Shown here one piece after another: positions 1-9,256 of a stretch of DNA of 36,581 bases. The DNA comes from Acidimicrobium sp. (lineage in GTDB: Bacteria > Actinomycetota > Acidimicrobiia > Acidimicrobiales > Ilumatobacteraceae), in contig NSIC01000005.1 of the NCBI GenBank assembly GCA_002737635.1, positions 1-36,581 of the forward strand, written 5' to 3'. The translations under genes and the position numbers were made by a program. The notes beneath the pieces were generated by a model, which saw nothing but the letters and a program-made list of their open reading frames with translations, did not search any database and was not told the origin of the DNA. Positions within the stretch are counted from its first letter, which is position 1; each line of letters opens with the position of its first letter.

Positions 1-498
1 GTCGCAACGCAAGAAGTAAGAACACCCCAAGACTTGGCATCCGTTGATGCGCTAGTCATGCCTGGTGGTGAGTCGACAACAATGTCGCAACTACTTGAGT
101 CGTCTGAACTATTTGAACCGATTAAGAAAATGATTCATGAAGGCATGCCAGTTTTTGGCACCTGCGCCGGGATGATCCTTTTGGCAAAAGAGATTATCGA
201 CGGGCGCGATGACCAAGTTTCTTTCGGTGCCATTGACATCGACGTGCAACGCAATGCCTATGGTCGGCAGATCGACAGCTTTGAAGCCGAAATTGAAGTC
301 GACGGCTTTAACACGCCGTTTCACGCGGTGTTTATTCGGGCGCCGCGTATCGTGAAGGCGGCTCAGAGTGTCGAGGTCTTGGCAGAATTTGGCGTTGAAA
401 TTGTTTTGGCAAGACAAAAAAATGTCTTAGTCGCGTCATTTCATCCAGAACTTTCGCCTGATCAACGAATCCATGAACTGTTTGTAAGGGAGATTTAA
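1..498 (+). CDS. pdxT: Pyridoxal 5'-phosphate synthase glutaminase subunit PdxT (5' partial, begins before the window)
   Basis: Frame is open from base 1 (VATQEVRTPQDLASVDALVMPGGEST...). Has PGGEST, GTCAGMILLA (nucleophile Cys) and SFHPE motifs of PdxT/SNO class I amidotransferases. Followed by yebC as in many bacteria. Confidence 0.95.
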   Translation, partial: VATQEVRTPQDLASVDALVMPGGESTTMSQLLESSELFEPIKKMIHEGMPVFGTCAGMILLAKEIIDGRDDQVSFGAIDIDVQRNAYGRQIDSFEAEIEVDGFNTPFHAVFIRAPRIVKAAQSVEVLAEFGVEIVLARQKNVLVASFHPELSPDQRIHELFVREI

Positions 499-500
499 AA

Positions 501-1247
501 ATGTCTGGTCACTCTAAATGGGCAACGATCAAACATAAGAAAGCTGCGATTGACAAAGTTCGCGGCAAAACTTTTGCCAAACTTTCGCGTCTGCTAGAAG
601 TTGCCGCTCGCGAAGGCGGTGGAGATGTTTCTACGAACGCTTCGTTGCGCACGGTCGTTGCCAAAGCCAAAGCGGCATCAATGACCAACGATGCAATTGA
701 ACGAGCGATCAAGCGTGGCATGGGAGAAACCGATGGCAAGGTCTATGAGTCTGTGACTTATGAGGCGTATGCGCCCGGAGGTGTGGCGATGTTGATTGAT
801 ATTCTCACCGACAATCGCAACCGAACTGCCGCCGATGTGCGTATTATTTTTTCAAAACAAGGTGGGTCGATGGCTGCGCCCGGTTCTGTGGGTTGGCAGT
901 TTTCACGCAAGGGCGTGATTCTCGTGCCGAAGTCGGCGAGCGAAGAAGAGTTGATGATGATTGGTCTCGATCACGGACTCGAAGACATCACTGCAGAAGA
1001 AGAAATGTGGCACATCACCTGCGACCCGAGCCAGGTTTATGAAATGAAGGCGGCACTTGAGTCGGCAAAAATAATTGTTGGCTCGGCGACTTCAACGATG
1101 CTCTCGGCAAACACGGTGACGATCAACGATCCTGATGAGGCAAAAGCGATTTTGAAAATCATGAGTGAACTTGATGACAATGACGATGTGCAAGATGTTT
1201 ATGCAAACTTTGATATTTCAGAATCACTGATGCAAGAAGTTGGGTAG
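501..1247 (+). CDS. yebC: YebC/PmpR family transcriptional regulator / translation factor
   Basis: N-terminus MSGHSKWATIKHKKAAIDKVRGKTFAKL is diagnostic; SD-like GGGAGA upstream. Confidence 0.97.
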   Translation: MSGHSKWATIKHKKAAIDKVRGKTFAKLSRLLEVAAREGGGDVSTNASLRTVVAKAKAASMTNDAIERAIKRGMGETDGKVYESVTYEAYAPGGVAMLIDILTDNRNRTAADVRIIFSKQGGSMAAPGSVGWQFSRKGVILVPKSASEEELMMIGLDHGLEDITAEEEMWHITCDPSQVYEMKAALESAKIIVGSATSTMLSANTVTINDPDEAKAILKIMSELDDNDDVQDVYANFDISESLMQEVG

Positions 1248-1250
1248 ACC

Positions 1251-1712
1251 ATGACTACAACACAATCTGTAGAAGTTGGCGACTTCGCACCAGACTTCAC
1301 ATTGCCCGGCACAGCAAACAAGAACTATTCGTTGTCGCAATTTCGCGGACAAACAGTCGTATTGGTTTTTTATCCAGGAGACGAAACTCTAGTTTGCACC
1401 AAGCAACTCTGCTCTTACAACAACGAATTGCAGCAGTTCGCGAAAGTCAACGCTCAGATTTTGGCTATTTCAGCACAAGACATCGCCAGCCATGAGGCGT
1501 TTAGCGCCAAGCATCGGTTCGAGTTTCCGCTACTTGCAGATACTGAAAAAACGGTCGCCAAACTTTATTCGGTTGTGGGTTTACTCGGTCTGCCGCGGCG
1601 CAGTGTTTTCGTAATTGATGCCGCTGGGGTCATCAAATATGCCCATCGGGCCCTGCTCGGAGTGACCTTTCGCCCAGTCAGCGAACTGATCGAGGCGGTC
1701 GCATCAGCCTAG
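1251..1712 (+). CDS. bcp: Peroxiredoxin, BCP/AhpC-TSA type
   Basis: [10 protein letters not shown]...[18 protein letters not shown] peroxidatic Cys motif, thioredoxin-fold pattern to C-terminus. Confidence 0.9.
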   Translation: MTTTQSVEVGDFAPDFTLPGTANKNYSLSQFRGQTVVLVFYPGDETLVCTKQLCSYNNELQQFAKVNAQILAISAQDIASHEAFSAKHRFEFPLLADTEKTVAKLYSVVGLLGLPRRSVFVIDAAGVIKYAHRALLGVTFRPVSELIEAVASA

Positions 1713-1724
1713 ACAGGCGCAGAC

Positions 1725-1730
1725 TAAGAT
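1725..1730 (+). promoter_or_regulatory. Candidate leaderless -10 box for ruvC (TAAGAT-N6-ATG)
   Basis: TAAGAT GAACAT ATG. Confidence 0.4.
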
Positions 1731-1736
1731 GAACAT

Positions 1737-2267
1737 ATGTTCGCCCAGCGTCCATGCAATGTTCTTGGCATCGATCCTGGCTTAACCCGTTGTGGCTACG
1801 CGGTCTTGCAAGTTGAGGGCAATACCGAAGTCTCAATGAGGGCATTGGGTGTTTTGCGCACCAAGCCCGAACAAGAACTGTCGCATCGTCTCGCCGAGAT
1901 CGCTTCTGAGATCGACTCTCTGCTTGATGAGTATCAACCATCTGTAGTCGCAGTTGAGCGTATATTTTTTCAATCGAATGTGCGAACGGCAATGAGTGTC
2001 GGACAAGTCAGCGGTCTCGTGTTGAGTGCCGCGGCGCGACGTGGCGTTGAAGTCGTGCAATATTCGCCAAATCAAGTGAAACTTGCGATAACTGGTTGGG
2101 GTGGTGCCGACAAAGCGCAGGTGCAAAAGATGGTCAAGCAACGACTCAAATTAAATTCACTACCAAAGCCGGCAGACGCTGCAGATGCCGCCGCGATTGC
2201 GTTGTGTCATATTGCATCTAGCCCAATGGCGACAAAAGTGGCTGAGTTGGCAAGAGGCAAAAAGTGA
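1737..2267 (+). CDS. ruvC: Crossover junction endodeoxyribonuclease RuvC
   Basis: LGIDPGLTRCGYAV, VAVERIFFQSN and KPADAADAAAIALCH acidic-site motifs; next to ruvAB. Confidence 0.97.
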   Translation: MFAQRPCNVLGIDPGLTRCGYAVLQVEGNTEVSMRALGVLRTKPEQELSHRLAEIASEIDSLLDEYQPSVVAVERIFFQSNVRTAMSVGQVSGLVLSAAARRGVEVVQYSPNQVKLAITGWGGADKAQVQKMVKQRLKLNSLPKPADAADAAAIALCHIASSPMATKVAELARGKK

Positions 2268-2851
2268 TCGGCTCATTGCGTGGTGTGGTGCTTGAACGCA
2301 CGAATGACTCGACCGTTTTGCTCGAAGTAAACGGTGTCGGCTACTTGGTTCATGTCACCCCTCGCACACTTGGTGAACTCGAGCCAACATCAAAAGCATT
2401 CCTTCATGTGCATCACCATGTTCGTGAAGACGCACAAACGCTTTACGCATTTCTTGATCGTGACGAGCGAAAGTGTTTTGAAGTTCTGATCGGCACACAC
2501 GGCGTAGGCCCAACCATGGCGATGGCGGTGCTGGCAACCCATTCACCAAGAGCCTTGGTCGATATTGTCGCGGGTGCAGACATTGCCGCTTTGACGCTTG
2601 TCTCGGGTGTCGGCAAGAAAACAGCTGAACGCCTTTTGATCGAACTTAAGAATCGTCTGCATTTAAACATTCTTGAATCTTCAAATCAGACTGGTGGTTC
2701 GTCAAGCGTCGGAGATGTGCGCGATGCGCTTTCAAGTCTTGGTTATTCGACAGAAGAAATTCGCGATGTCCTTCGTCAGGTCAGTGTCGGTACCGATTCA
2801 GAACTAATGTTGCGTGAAGCGTTGAACATGTTGGGGGCACGCCGTGCGTGA
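2264..2851 (+). CDS. ruvA: Holliday junction branch migration protein RuvA
   Basis: [32 protein letters not shown]-terminus, HhH motifs ([17 protein letters not shown]); GTG start overlapping ruvC stop. Confidence 0.97.
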   Translation: MIGSLRGVVLERTNDSTVLLEVNGVGYLVHVTPRTLGELEPTSKAFLHVHHHVREDAQTLYAFLDRDERKCFEVLIGTHGVGPTMAMAVLATHSPRALVDIVAGADIAALTLVSGVGKKTAERLLIELKNRLHLNILESSNQTGGSSSVGDVRDALSSLGYSTEEIRDVLRQVSVGTDSELMLREALNMLGARRA

Positions 2852-3863
2852 AGAATTCACAGATCCAGCGATCACAACCGACCCGGCTGATCTCGATGAC
2901 ATTGGTTTGCGCCCTAAAACACTTGATGATTTTGTCGGGCAACGCGAACTGAAAGAGCACCTTGGCATCGTTTTAGAAGCGGCACGCAAACGAGAGCAAT
3001 CAGCAGATCATATTTTGCTCGCCGGTCCGCCGGGCTTGGGCAAGACAACTATGGCCGGCATCGTCGCTAGCGAGATGTCAGCAAAAATTCACATCACTTC
3101 GGGTCCGGCGCTCGAACGCGCAGGTGATCTGGCGGCGATTCTCACCAAACTCGATGTAAATGATGTGTTGTTTATCGACGAGATTCATCGCCTGTCGCGA
3201 CAAGTTGAAGAGATTCTTTATCCAGCAATGGAAGACTTTCAAATAGATCTTGTCGTTGGCAAGGGTCCGTCGGCTTCATCTATTCGTTTGACATTGCCGA
3301 AGTTCACATTGATTGGCGCGACGACTCGCACTGGCATGATCACCGGTCCGTTGCGAGATCGCTTCGGTCTCGTCGCCCGTCTCGATTTCTATGAAGTCGA
3401 TGAACTTGAAAAGATCGTCTTGCGCACGGCGCGAATTTTGAAAGTACCGATTGACAAACATGGCGCACTTGAAATCGCTCGTAGATCGCGGGGTACACCG
3501 CGAATCGCCAACCGGCTTTTGCGTCGTGTGCGCGATCACGCCGAAGTAAGAGGCGATGGCAACGTGACACAAGATAGTGCGCGTCAGGCCCTCGCAGTTT
3601 TTGGTGTAGACGAACTTGGTCTTGACAAAGTTGATCGGTCGATTTTGTCGGCGCTGTGTCGACAATTTGCTGGTGGTCCAGTTGGTTTATCGACGCTGGC
3701 CATCTCAGTTAGCGAGCAGACAGAGACGATTGAAGATGTTTACGAACCATTTTTGATTCAGCAGGGTTTGTTGGTGAGAACTCCTCGCGGCAGGGTGGCG
3801 ATGCCCTTGGCCTGGCAGCATCTCGGCCAAACGCCACCTGCGAATGCTCCTGAATTATTTTAA
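2844..3863 (+). CDS. ruvB: Holliday junction branch migration helicase RuvB
   Basis: [26 protein letters not shown], Walker [41 protein letters not shown]. Confidence 0.98.
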   Translation: MREEFTDPAITTDPADLDDIGLRPKTLDDFVGQRELKEHLGIVLEAARKREQSADHILLAGPPGLGKTTMAGIVASEMSAKIHITSGPALERAGDLAAILTKLDVNDVLFIDEIHRLSRQVEEILYPAMEDFQIDLVVGKGPSASSIRLTLPKFTLIGATTRTGMITGPLRDRFGLVARLDFYEVDELEKIVLRTARILKVPIDKHGALEIARRSRGTPRIANRLLRRVRDHAEVRGDGNVTQDSARQALAVFGVDELGLDKVDRSILSALCRQFAGGPVGLSTLAISVSEQTETIEDVYEPFLIQQGLLVRTPRGRVAMPLAWQHLGQTPPANAPELF

Positions 3864-3875
3864 GATTAAAGTCTC

Positions 3876-4895
3876 GTGCGAATTGAAGACTTCGATTACG
3901 AATTGCCCAGTGGATTAATCGCACAAACACCAATTGAGCCACGAGATGCGGCGCGGCTATTGGTCGATCAGGGTTCAAGTCTGCCGTTGCACCGTCATGT
4001 AAAAGATTTTGTCGAGTTCTGTCAGCCAGGTGATGTTGTGGTGGTCAACGACACAAAAGTTATTCCGGCGCGATTACGTTTGAGACGAAAGTCAGGGGGT
4101 GCGGCCGAAGTGTTGTTGCTTGAACAAAGCAAGACTTCGCCGTCTAGTTGGGAGGCTTTGATTCGGCCGGCCAAACGACTCAAAGTCGGCGAAATGCTTT
4201 TTGCTGGCGACGATTCTGAGATCGTCCGCATTGGTGAGCGCACCGAATCAGGCGACACATTCACAGTCGAACTCTCAGGTCAAACGCATTCAGAAATTCA
4301 GTCGCTATTAATGAAATATGGTGAGATGCCTTTGCCGCCCTACATCGCAACTCGTCTTGATCAGCCAGATCGATATCAAACTGTTTATGCAAATCGGCCC
4401 GCTTCGGCGGCTGCGCCGACAGCTGGTTTGCACTTCACACCAAGCCTTATGTCTGAGATTAAAGATGCCGGCATAAAGATTCTGACTGTTGATCTAACCG
4501 TGGGTCTAGACACCTTCGCCCCGGTAACGACACCAAACCCACTTGATCATCCGATGCACAGCGAGTTTTACCGCGTTAGTCAAGAAACACTTGACGAATG
4601 CAGATCTGCAACTCGTGTAATTGCGGTCGGCACCACGGCGACTCGTGCTCTCGAATCTGCGGCCACAAATAGCGTGCTGTCTGGGCGAACAAAAATATTC
4701 ATCTCTCGGGGATATGAATTTAAAGTTGTCGATTTGATGTTGACGAATTTTCACATGCCCCGAACGACGCTCTTAATGATGATCGATGCTTTTGTCGGCT
4801 CACGGTGGCGTGATCTTTATGCAGGGGCGATTACCGAGCGATATCGCTTGCTTTCATTTGGTGACGCGATGCTCTTGAATCGGCATTTAGATTGA
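3876..4895 (+). CDS. queA: S-adenosylmethionine:tRNA ribosyltransferase-isomerase QueA
   Basis: FDYELPSGLIAQTPIEPRDAARLLV, AAPTAGLHFTP, NFHMPRTTLLMMIDAFVG; GTG start. Confidence 0.96.
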   Translation: MRIEDFDYELPSGLIAQTPIEPRDAARLLVDQGSSLPLHRHVKDFVEFCQPGDVVVVNDTKVIPARLRLRRKSGGAAEVLLLEQSKTSPSSWEALIRPAKRLKVGEMLFAGDDSEIVRIGERTESGDTFTVELSGQTHSEIQSLLMKYGEMPLPPYIATRLDQPDRYQTVYANRPASAAAPTAGLHFTPSLMSEIKDAGIKILTVDLTVGLDTFAPVTTPNPLDHPMHSEFYRVSQETLDECRSATRVIAVGTTATRALESAATNSVLSGRTKIFISRGYEFKVVDLMLTNFHMPRTTLLMMIDAFVGSRWRDLYAGAITERYRLLSFGDAMLLNRHLD

Positions 4896-4936
4896 ACATC
4901 TCATTTAGAAGCGACAGCTAGATACCGTGTGGTCAC

Positions 4937-6055
4937 ATGTTTGCCGTTAAATTTCGTGAAACTGCTCGAGAACAGTCTGCGCGCGCTGGTGTGGCGACAA
5001 CACATCGTGGAGAATACGAAACTCCATGCTTCATGCCAGTTGGCACTCGTGGCGCGATTCGACATTTGAGTGCCCAAGATTATGAAACGCTCGGTGCGCG
5101 AATTGTGCTCGGCAACACATATCACTTGATGTTGAGACCTGGCGCGCAAGTCGTGTCAGACATGGGTGGCCTCGGTGCCTTTGCCGGCTGGAAGGGTTTA
5201 ACTCTGACAGATTCTGGTGGCTTTCAAGTTTTTTCTCTAAATCCAGATGTCGACGACGATGGTGTTTCGTTTCGGTCGACCTATGACGGTTCGATGCATC
5301 GGTTTACTCCCGAATCGGCGGTGCGAACTCAGCAACTACTTGGAGCAGACATTCAAATGGTTCTAGATGTTTGTGCTCCGTTGCCTTCGACCGGCGAAGT
5401 GATCAAACTTGCACTGAAGCGCACATCTAATTGGGCGGCTCGAGCCAAAGCAACGCACACGCGTGCTGACCAAAGTTTGTTCGGCATCGTGCAGGGAGGC
5501 ATCGACCCCGTGTTGCGTCAAGAGAGTGCAAAAATAACCACGAATTTAGAATTTGATGGCTATGGAATAGGCGGCTTGTCAGTGGGCGAGACCCGTGAAG
5601 AAATGTTGGTTGCACTTGCCGCGGCGATAGAACACCTGCCACACGATCGTCCAAGGTATTTGATGGGCGTTGGTGACCCAGCGTCACTAGTTGAGGCTGT
5701 AAATTTGGGCGTCGATCAGTTTGATTGCGTGATGCAAACACGAATCGGTCGCCATGGAACTGCGCTCACTTCGGGTGGCAAACTAAACATCACGCGTGCA
5801 GAGTTTTCGACAAGTCAAGACCCGATTGATTTGCAGTGCGTTTGCCCAGTTTGCCAGCGACATACGCGCGGTTATATTCGGCATCTTTTTCAGGTCAATG
5901 AACCAACTGCCGCACGACTTGTTTCAATACACAACATTGCGTTTACTTTGAACCTGATGCAACAAATGCGCGATGCGATCACCAAAGGTGAGTTCGCCAG
6001 TCTGAGAAAGTCGTTATTGGCTGTATGGGCAGACACTGCGAACGAGAAGACATAA
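4937..6055 (+). CDS. tgt: tRNA-guanine transglycosylase (queuine/preQ1 tRNA-ribosyltransferase)
   Basis: PVGTRGAIRHL, LTDSGGFQVFSL, GIVQGG, GIGGLSVGE, Zn-site CVCPVCQRHTRGYIRHLFQ...H; adjacent to queA. Confidence 0.96.
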   Translation: MFAVKFRETAREQSARAGVATTHRGEYETPCFMPVGTRGAIRHLSAQDYETLGARIVLGNTYHLMLRPGAQVVSDMGGLGAFAGWKGLTLTDSGGFQVFSLNPDVDDDGVSFRSTYDGSMHRFTPESAVRTQQLLGADIQMVLDVCAPLPSTGEVIKLALKRTSNWAARAKATHTRADQSLFGIVQGGIDPVLRQESAKITTNLEFDGYGIGGLSVGETREEMLVALAAAIEHLPHDRPRYLMGVGDPASLVEAVNLGVDQFDCVMQTRIGRHGTALTSGGKLNITRAEFSTSQDPIDLQCVCPVCQRHTRGYIRHLFQVNEPTAARLVSIHNIAFTLNLMQQMRDAITKGEFASLRKSLLAVWADTANEKT

Positions 6056-6073
6056 CCCCTAGACTTGTCTGCT

Positions 6074-6427
6074 ATGTCTTTAACTATCAATTCATTATTT
6101 TCGACCGTTATTCCGAGTCTCGTGGGTGCTGCGGCTGACGAAAAAGCCTCAAATCCAATTCTTAGTTTTTTGCCTTTGGTGCTGATTTTTGCAGCGATGT
6201 ATTTTCTGCTGCTGCGTCCACAACGCAAACGTCAAAAAGCGACTGCGAATCTTCAATCAAGTGTTACTGAAGGTGACCAGGTCGTACTGAATTCGGGCAT
6301 TTATGGTTGGGTATCTTCAGTCGAAGATGAGTTTCTATGGATTGAGATTGCCGAAAAAGTTGAAGTTCGTGTAGCCAAGGGGTCAGTTGCTCGCAAAATA
6401 TCTGCCGATTCAAAGCCTGCAGAGTGA
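6074..6427 (+). CDS. yajC: Preprotein translocase subunit YajC
   Basis: Single TM helix followed by YFLLLRPQRKRQKATANLQSSVTEGDQVVLNSGIYG; directly upstream of secDF. ATG at 6074 preferred over the TTG at 6065 in the ORF track. Confidence 0.93.
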   Translation: MSLTINSLFSTVIPSLVGAAADEKASNPILSFLPLVLIFAAMYFLLLRPQRKRQKATANLQSSVTEGDQVVLNSGIYGWVSSVEDEFLWIEIAEKVEVRVAKGSVARKISADSKPAE

Positions 6428-6467
6428 TATTTCAAGTTCTAACAAAATAAAGATTGCTTGATTTTTG

Positions 6468-8105
6468 ATGAATAAACGTCGTCACGTCATTTCATTAACG
6501 CTGTTGATCGTCGTGGTTATTTCTGGTTTGATTGCGAACTTGGTTGCTGGCAATACACCTGCTCTCGGTCTCGACTTGCAGGGCGGAGCTTCGGTCACAT
6601 TGCAGCCAGATGGTGATTTTGATCTGGCGGGTCTCGATGTCGCAGTCGAGATTATTCGTGCGCGAGTCGATTCAATAGGTGTTGCTGAACCAGAAATCAT
6701 TTTGCAAGGCAGTACTGTAATCGTCAACTTGCCTGGCGTGAAAGATCAGCAACAAGCGCTTGACATTATCGGTCGTACAGGTGAACTTTTGTTGCGACCT
6801 GTACTGCAATCGGGCATGCTGAATGACAACCCAGATACAAGCGTGCCGACGACTGAGACAACCGTGCCGACAAGTGAAACAACATTGCCAGAGTCGACAT
6901 CTGACTCTGTCGAAGATGGTGCGGGCAAAGTATCGGGTGGCCCAGGTGAGTCAAAAATTGTTTCCAAGTCAGGAACTGTCTCTTCGGCGACGACTGTCCC
7001 AGATACTTCAACAACTGTTGTCGACCCAGCGACTAGTTCAACGCAAGTTGCGACCACCGATACATCGGTTGCGGTTTCGACTGATACGTCACAAGTTACG
7101 GCTCCAACTCTCGAACTTGGTGATGACCCTAATGACCCAACACAAACTGTGTTGTTGCTCGACAAGCAAGGTGTCGCGTATATCGTCGGACCTGCCGGCG
7201 CATCGGGCAAAGTTTTCAATAATGATGCACGAGCCGATGTTCAATCTGGACAGTGGGCAGTAGTCGTTGGTTTGCGTAGTGGTCCAGACGGTGACCAATT
7301 ATGGAACAAACTTGCCGCTGCGTGTTTTAATAGAACTGCCGAATGCCCAACAGGGCAACTTGCGATGGTGCTCGACGGCACAGTTATTTCTGCTCCAACT
7401 GTAAATGAACCAGAGTTCACTGGTGGCACCGTTCAGATCACCGGTTCATTCACCCCTGAAGAGGCTCGTGATTTAGCCAAGATTCTTGAGTTTGGTGCAG
7501 TGCCTGTTCGCTTTGGTGTTTCGCAGGCACAGACGGTTTCGGCGACATTGGGCTCTGATTCGTTACGTGCCGCGTTGATCTCTGGGTTGGTTGGCATCTT
7601 GCTCGTTGCGTTACTGCTGTTTGCCTACTACCGATTAATGGCGGTCTTCGTGCTGGTAGGCATGAGCCTTTCAATTGCCTTTTTATGGAGTGTTGTTTCA
7701 TTGTTGTCGCGCACAAATGGTCTCGCGCTTTCGCTCTCGGGTATCGCTGGCATCATCGTGTCGATCGGCATTGCTGTCGACTCGTACATCGTTTTTTTCG
7801 AGCGCATAAAAGACGAAATTCGTGTCGGTAAGACCCTAAAAAATTCTGCGTTGCGCAGTTTTGAATCGGCGTGGCGCACGATCGTCGCAGCCGACACAGT
7901 TTCGTTTATTGCAGCGATTGTCTTGTGGTATTTGACTGTTGGCTCTGTGCGGGGTTTCGCCTTCTTCTTGGGTATTTCTGCGCTTACCGATATTCTCGCG
8001 ACCTTCTTCTTCACACGAAGTGCAGTTCTTTTATACGCGCGCTCAAAGCGAGCACAAGGTCGCAAGATTCTCGGCATTCAAACAGTGAAGCCCGAGGCGA
8101 TTTAA
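6468..8105 (+). CDS. secD: Protein translocase subunit SecD
   Basis: LGLDLQGGASVTLQ, conserved P1 segment, LLLFAYYRLMAVFVLVGMSLS, GIAGIIVSIGIAVDSYIVFFERIKDE RND-type TM motifs; contains a Thr/Ser/Val-rich linker. Confidence 0.96.
   Translation: MNKRRHVISLTLLIVVVISGLIANLVAGNTPALGLDLQGGASVTLQPDGDFDLAGLDVAVEIIRARVDSIGVAEPEIILQGSTVIVNLPGVKDQQQALDIIGRTGELLLRPVLQSGMLNDNPDTSVPTTETTVPTSETTLPESTSDSVEDGAGKVSGGPGESKIVSKSGTVSSATTVPDTSTTVVDPATSSTQVATTDTSVAVSTDTSQVTAPTLELGDDPNDPTQTVLLLDKQGVAYIVGPAGASGKVFNNDARADVQSGQWAVVVGLRSGPDGDQLWNKLAAACFNRTAECPTGQLAMVLDGTVISAPTVNEPEFTGGTVQITGSFTPEEARDLAKILEFGAVPVRFGVSQAQTVSATLGSDSLRAALISGLVGILLVALLLFAYYRLMAVFVLVGMSLSIAFLWSVVSLLSRTNGLALSLSGIAGIIVSIGIAVDSYIVFFERIKDEIRVGKTLKNSALRSFESAWRTIVAADTVSFIAAIVLWYLTVGSVRGFAFFLGISALTDILATFFFTRSAVLLYARSKRAQGRKILGIQTVKPEAI
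6843..6884 (+). repeat. Imperfect 21-bp tandem duplication within the secD linker (VPTTETT / VPTSETT)
   Basis: gtgccgacgactgagacaacc followed by gtgccgacaagtgaaacaaca, then a partial third copy ttgccagag. Confidence 0.7.
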
Positions 8106-9241
8106 TGAACAGGTTCTTCTCTGGGTTTGGTCGCCTGTATCGCGGCGAAACAACCTTTAATTTTATCGGCAAACGAATTGTCGGTTTGACGGTTTCGCTG
8201 ATCATTGTATTTGCTGGTGCAATTTCGCTTATTTTTCAAGGACTAGAACTCGGCATTGACTTTCGAGGTGGCGTCGCCTGGGAAGTGCCAGCCGGTTCAC
8301 TAACTGATCAAGATGCGCGCGAAGTTCTCGACGCAAACAACATTGAGGCGTCAAATGCCAAGATTCAATTCTTGACGGGTACCGAACTACAAGTGATGCG
8401 AGTTCAGGTTGGCGACCAGACAGAAGAAGTTCGCTTGGCTGTGCAGCAATCATTCGCCGATTTAGCCAAAGTTGAAGTTGAAGAAGTCAGTGTGGCGTCG
8501 GTCAGTTCTTCGTGGGGTCGCAGCATCACCGAAAAGGCAATTCGTGCACTAATCGTGTTTTTCGTAGTTGTCTCGCTTTATATTTCGTGGCGACTCGAAT
8601 GGAAAATGGCGATTGCAGCGTTTTTCGCAATGGTCCACGACGTATTAATCAGCGTCGGTGTCTACTCTTTGTTCGGTTTTGAAGTTACGCCAGCAACCGT
8701 CGTTGCTTTCTTGACGATCTTGGGTTACTCGCTTTATGACACCGTGGTTGTTTTTGATCGCGTTCAAGAAAACGCCAAAAAGTTTGCTGCCTCGCGTCAG
8801 TCGTTTGCGAATATCGCCAATGTGTCGACCAACGAAGTTCTGGCTCGATCGTTGAACACGACGCTTTCGTCGGCTTTGCCTGTCGTCTCGCTGTTGGTCG
8901 TCGGTTCGTTCATGCTCGGCGCCAAGAGCCTTGAAGAATTCGCGGTTGCGCTGTTAGTTGGCATGTTAGCCGGTACATACTCGTCAATTTTTGTTGCGGT
9001 TCCCCTCCTAGATTTGCTTAAGCGTGACGAGCAGAAATACAAACCATATAAAGGACAGATTGCAACTGGTCGTGCAATGTCAGAACTCATGGGCAACAGT
9101 GAAGTTTTGAGCCGCACTGCTGTTGCATCAGGCACAGATAATGTGACGCCAGAAACGAGTCAAGTATCGGCTGGCAATGCCCGAAGCCGGGTGACTTCGG
9201 TTCTGACACACCCGCCGCGACCTCGAAAAAAACGCCGTTAG
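8105..9241 (+). CDS. secF: Protein translocase subunit SecF
   Basis: LGIDFRGGVAWEV, GYSLYDTVVVFDRVQEN motifs. The track ORF starts at 7871, but the true start is most likely ATG 8105 (TAATG overlap with the secD stop; MNRFFSGFGRLYRGE). Confidence 0.95.
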   Translation: MNRFFSGFGRLYRGETTFNFIGKRIVGLTVSLIIVFAGAISLIFQGLELGIDFRGGVAWEVPAGSLTDQDAREVLDANNIEASNAKIQFLTGTELQVMRVQVGDQTEEVRLAVQQSFADLAKVEVEEVSVASVSSSWGRSITEKAIRALIVFFVVVSLYISWRLEWKMAIAAFFAMVHDVLISVGVYSLFGFEVTPATVVAFLTILGYSLYDTVVVFDRVQENAKKFAASRQSFANIANVSTNEVLARSLNTTLSSALPVVSLLVVGSFMLGAKSLEEFAVALLVGMLAGTYSSIFVAVPLLDLLKRDEQKYKPYKGQIATGRAMSELMGNSEVLSRTAVASGTDNVTPETSQVSAGNARSRVTSVLTHPPRPRKKRR

Positions 9242-9244
9242 CAC

Positions 9245-9250
9245 TACGCT
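9245..9250 (+). promoter_or_regulatory. Candidate leaderless -10 box for rel (TACGCT-N6-ATG)
   Basis: TACGCT TTAAAC ATG; no SD. Confidence 0.4.
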
Positions 9251-9256
9251 TTAAAC

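Noticed and set aside
6746-7263. Minus ORF 6746-7219 (157 aa) and plus ORF 6823-7263 (146 aa) over the secD linker
   Set aside because: Repetitive low-complexity DNA keeps alternative frames open; the secD frame is continuous across the region and explains it.
7871-8104. N-terminal extension of the SecF ORF in the track
   Set aside because: Overlaps the conserved SecD C-terminus in another frame; ATG at 8105 with TAATG overlap matches the SecF N-terminus.
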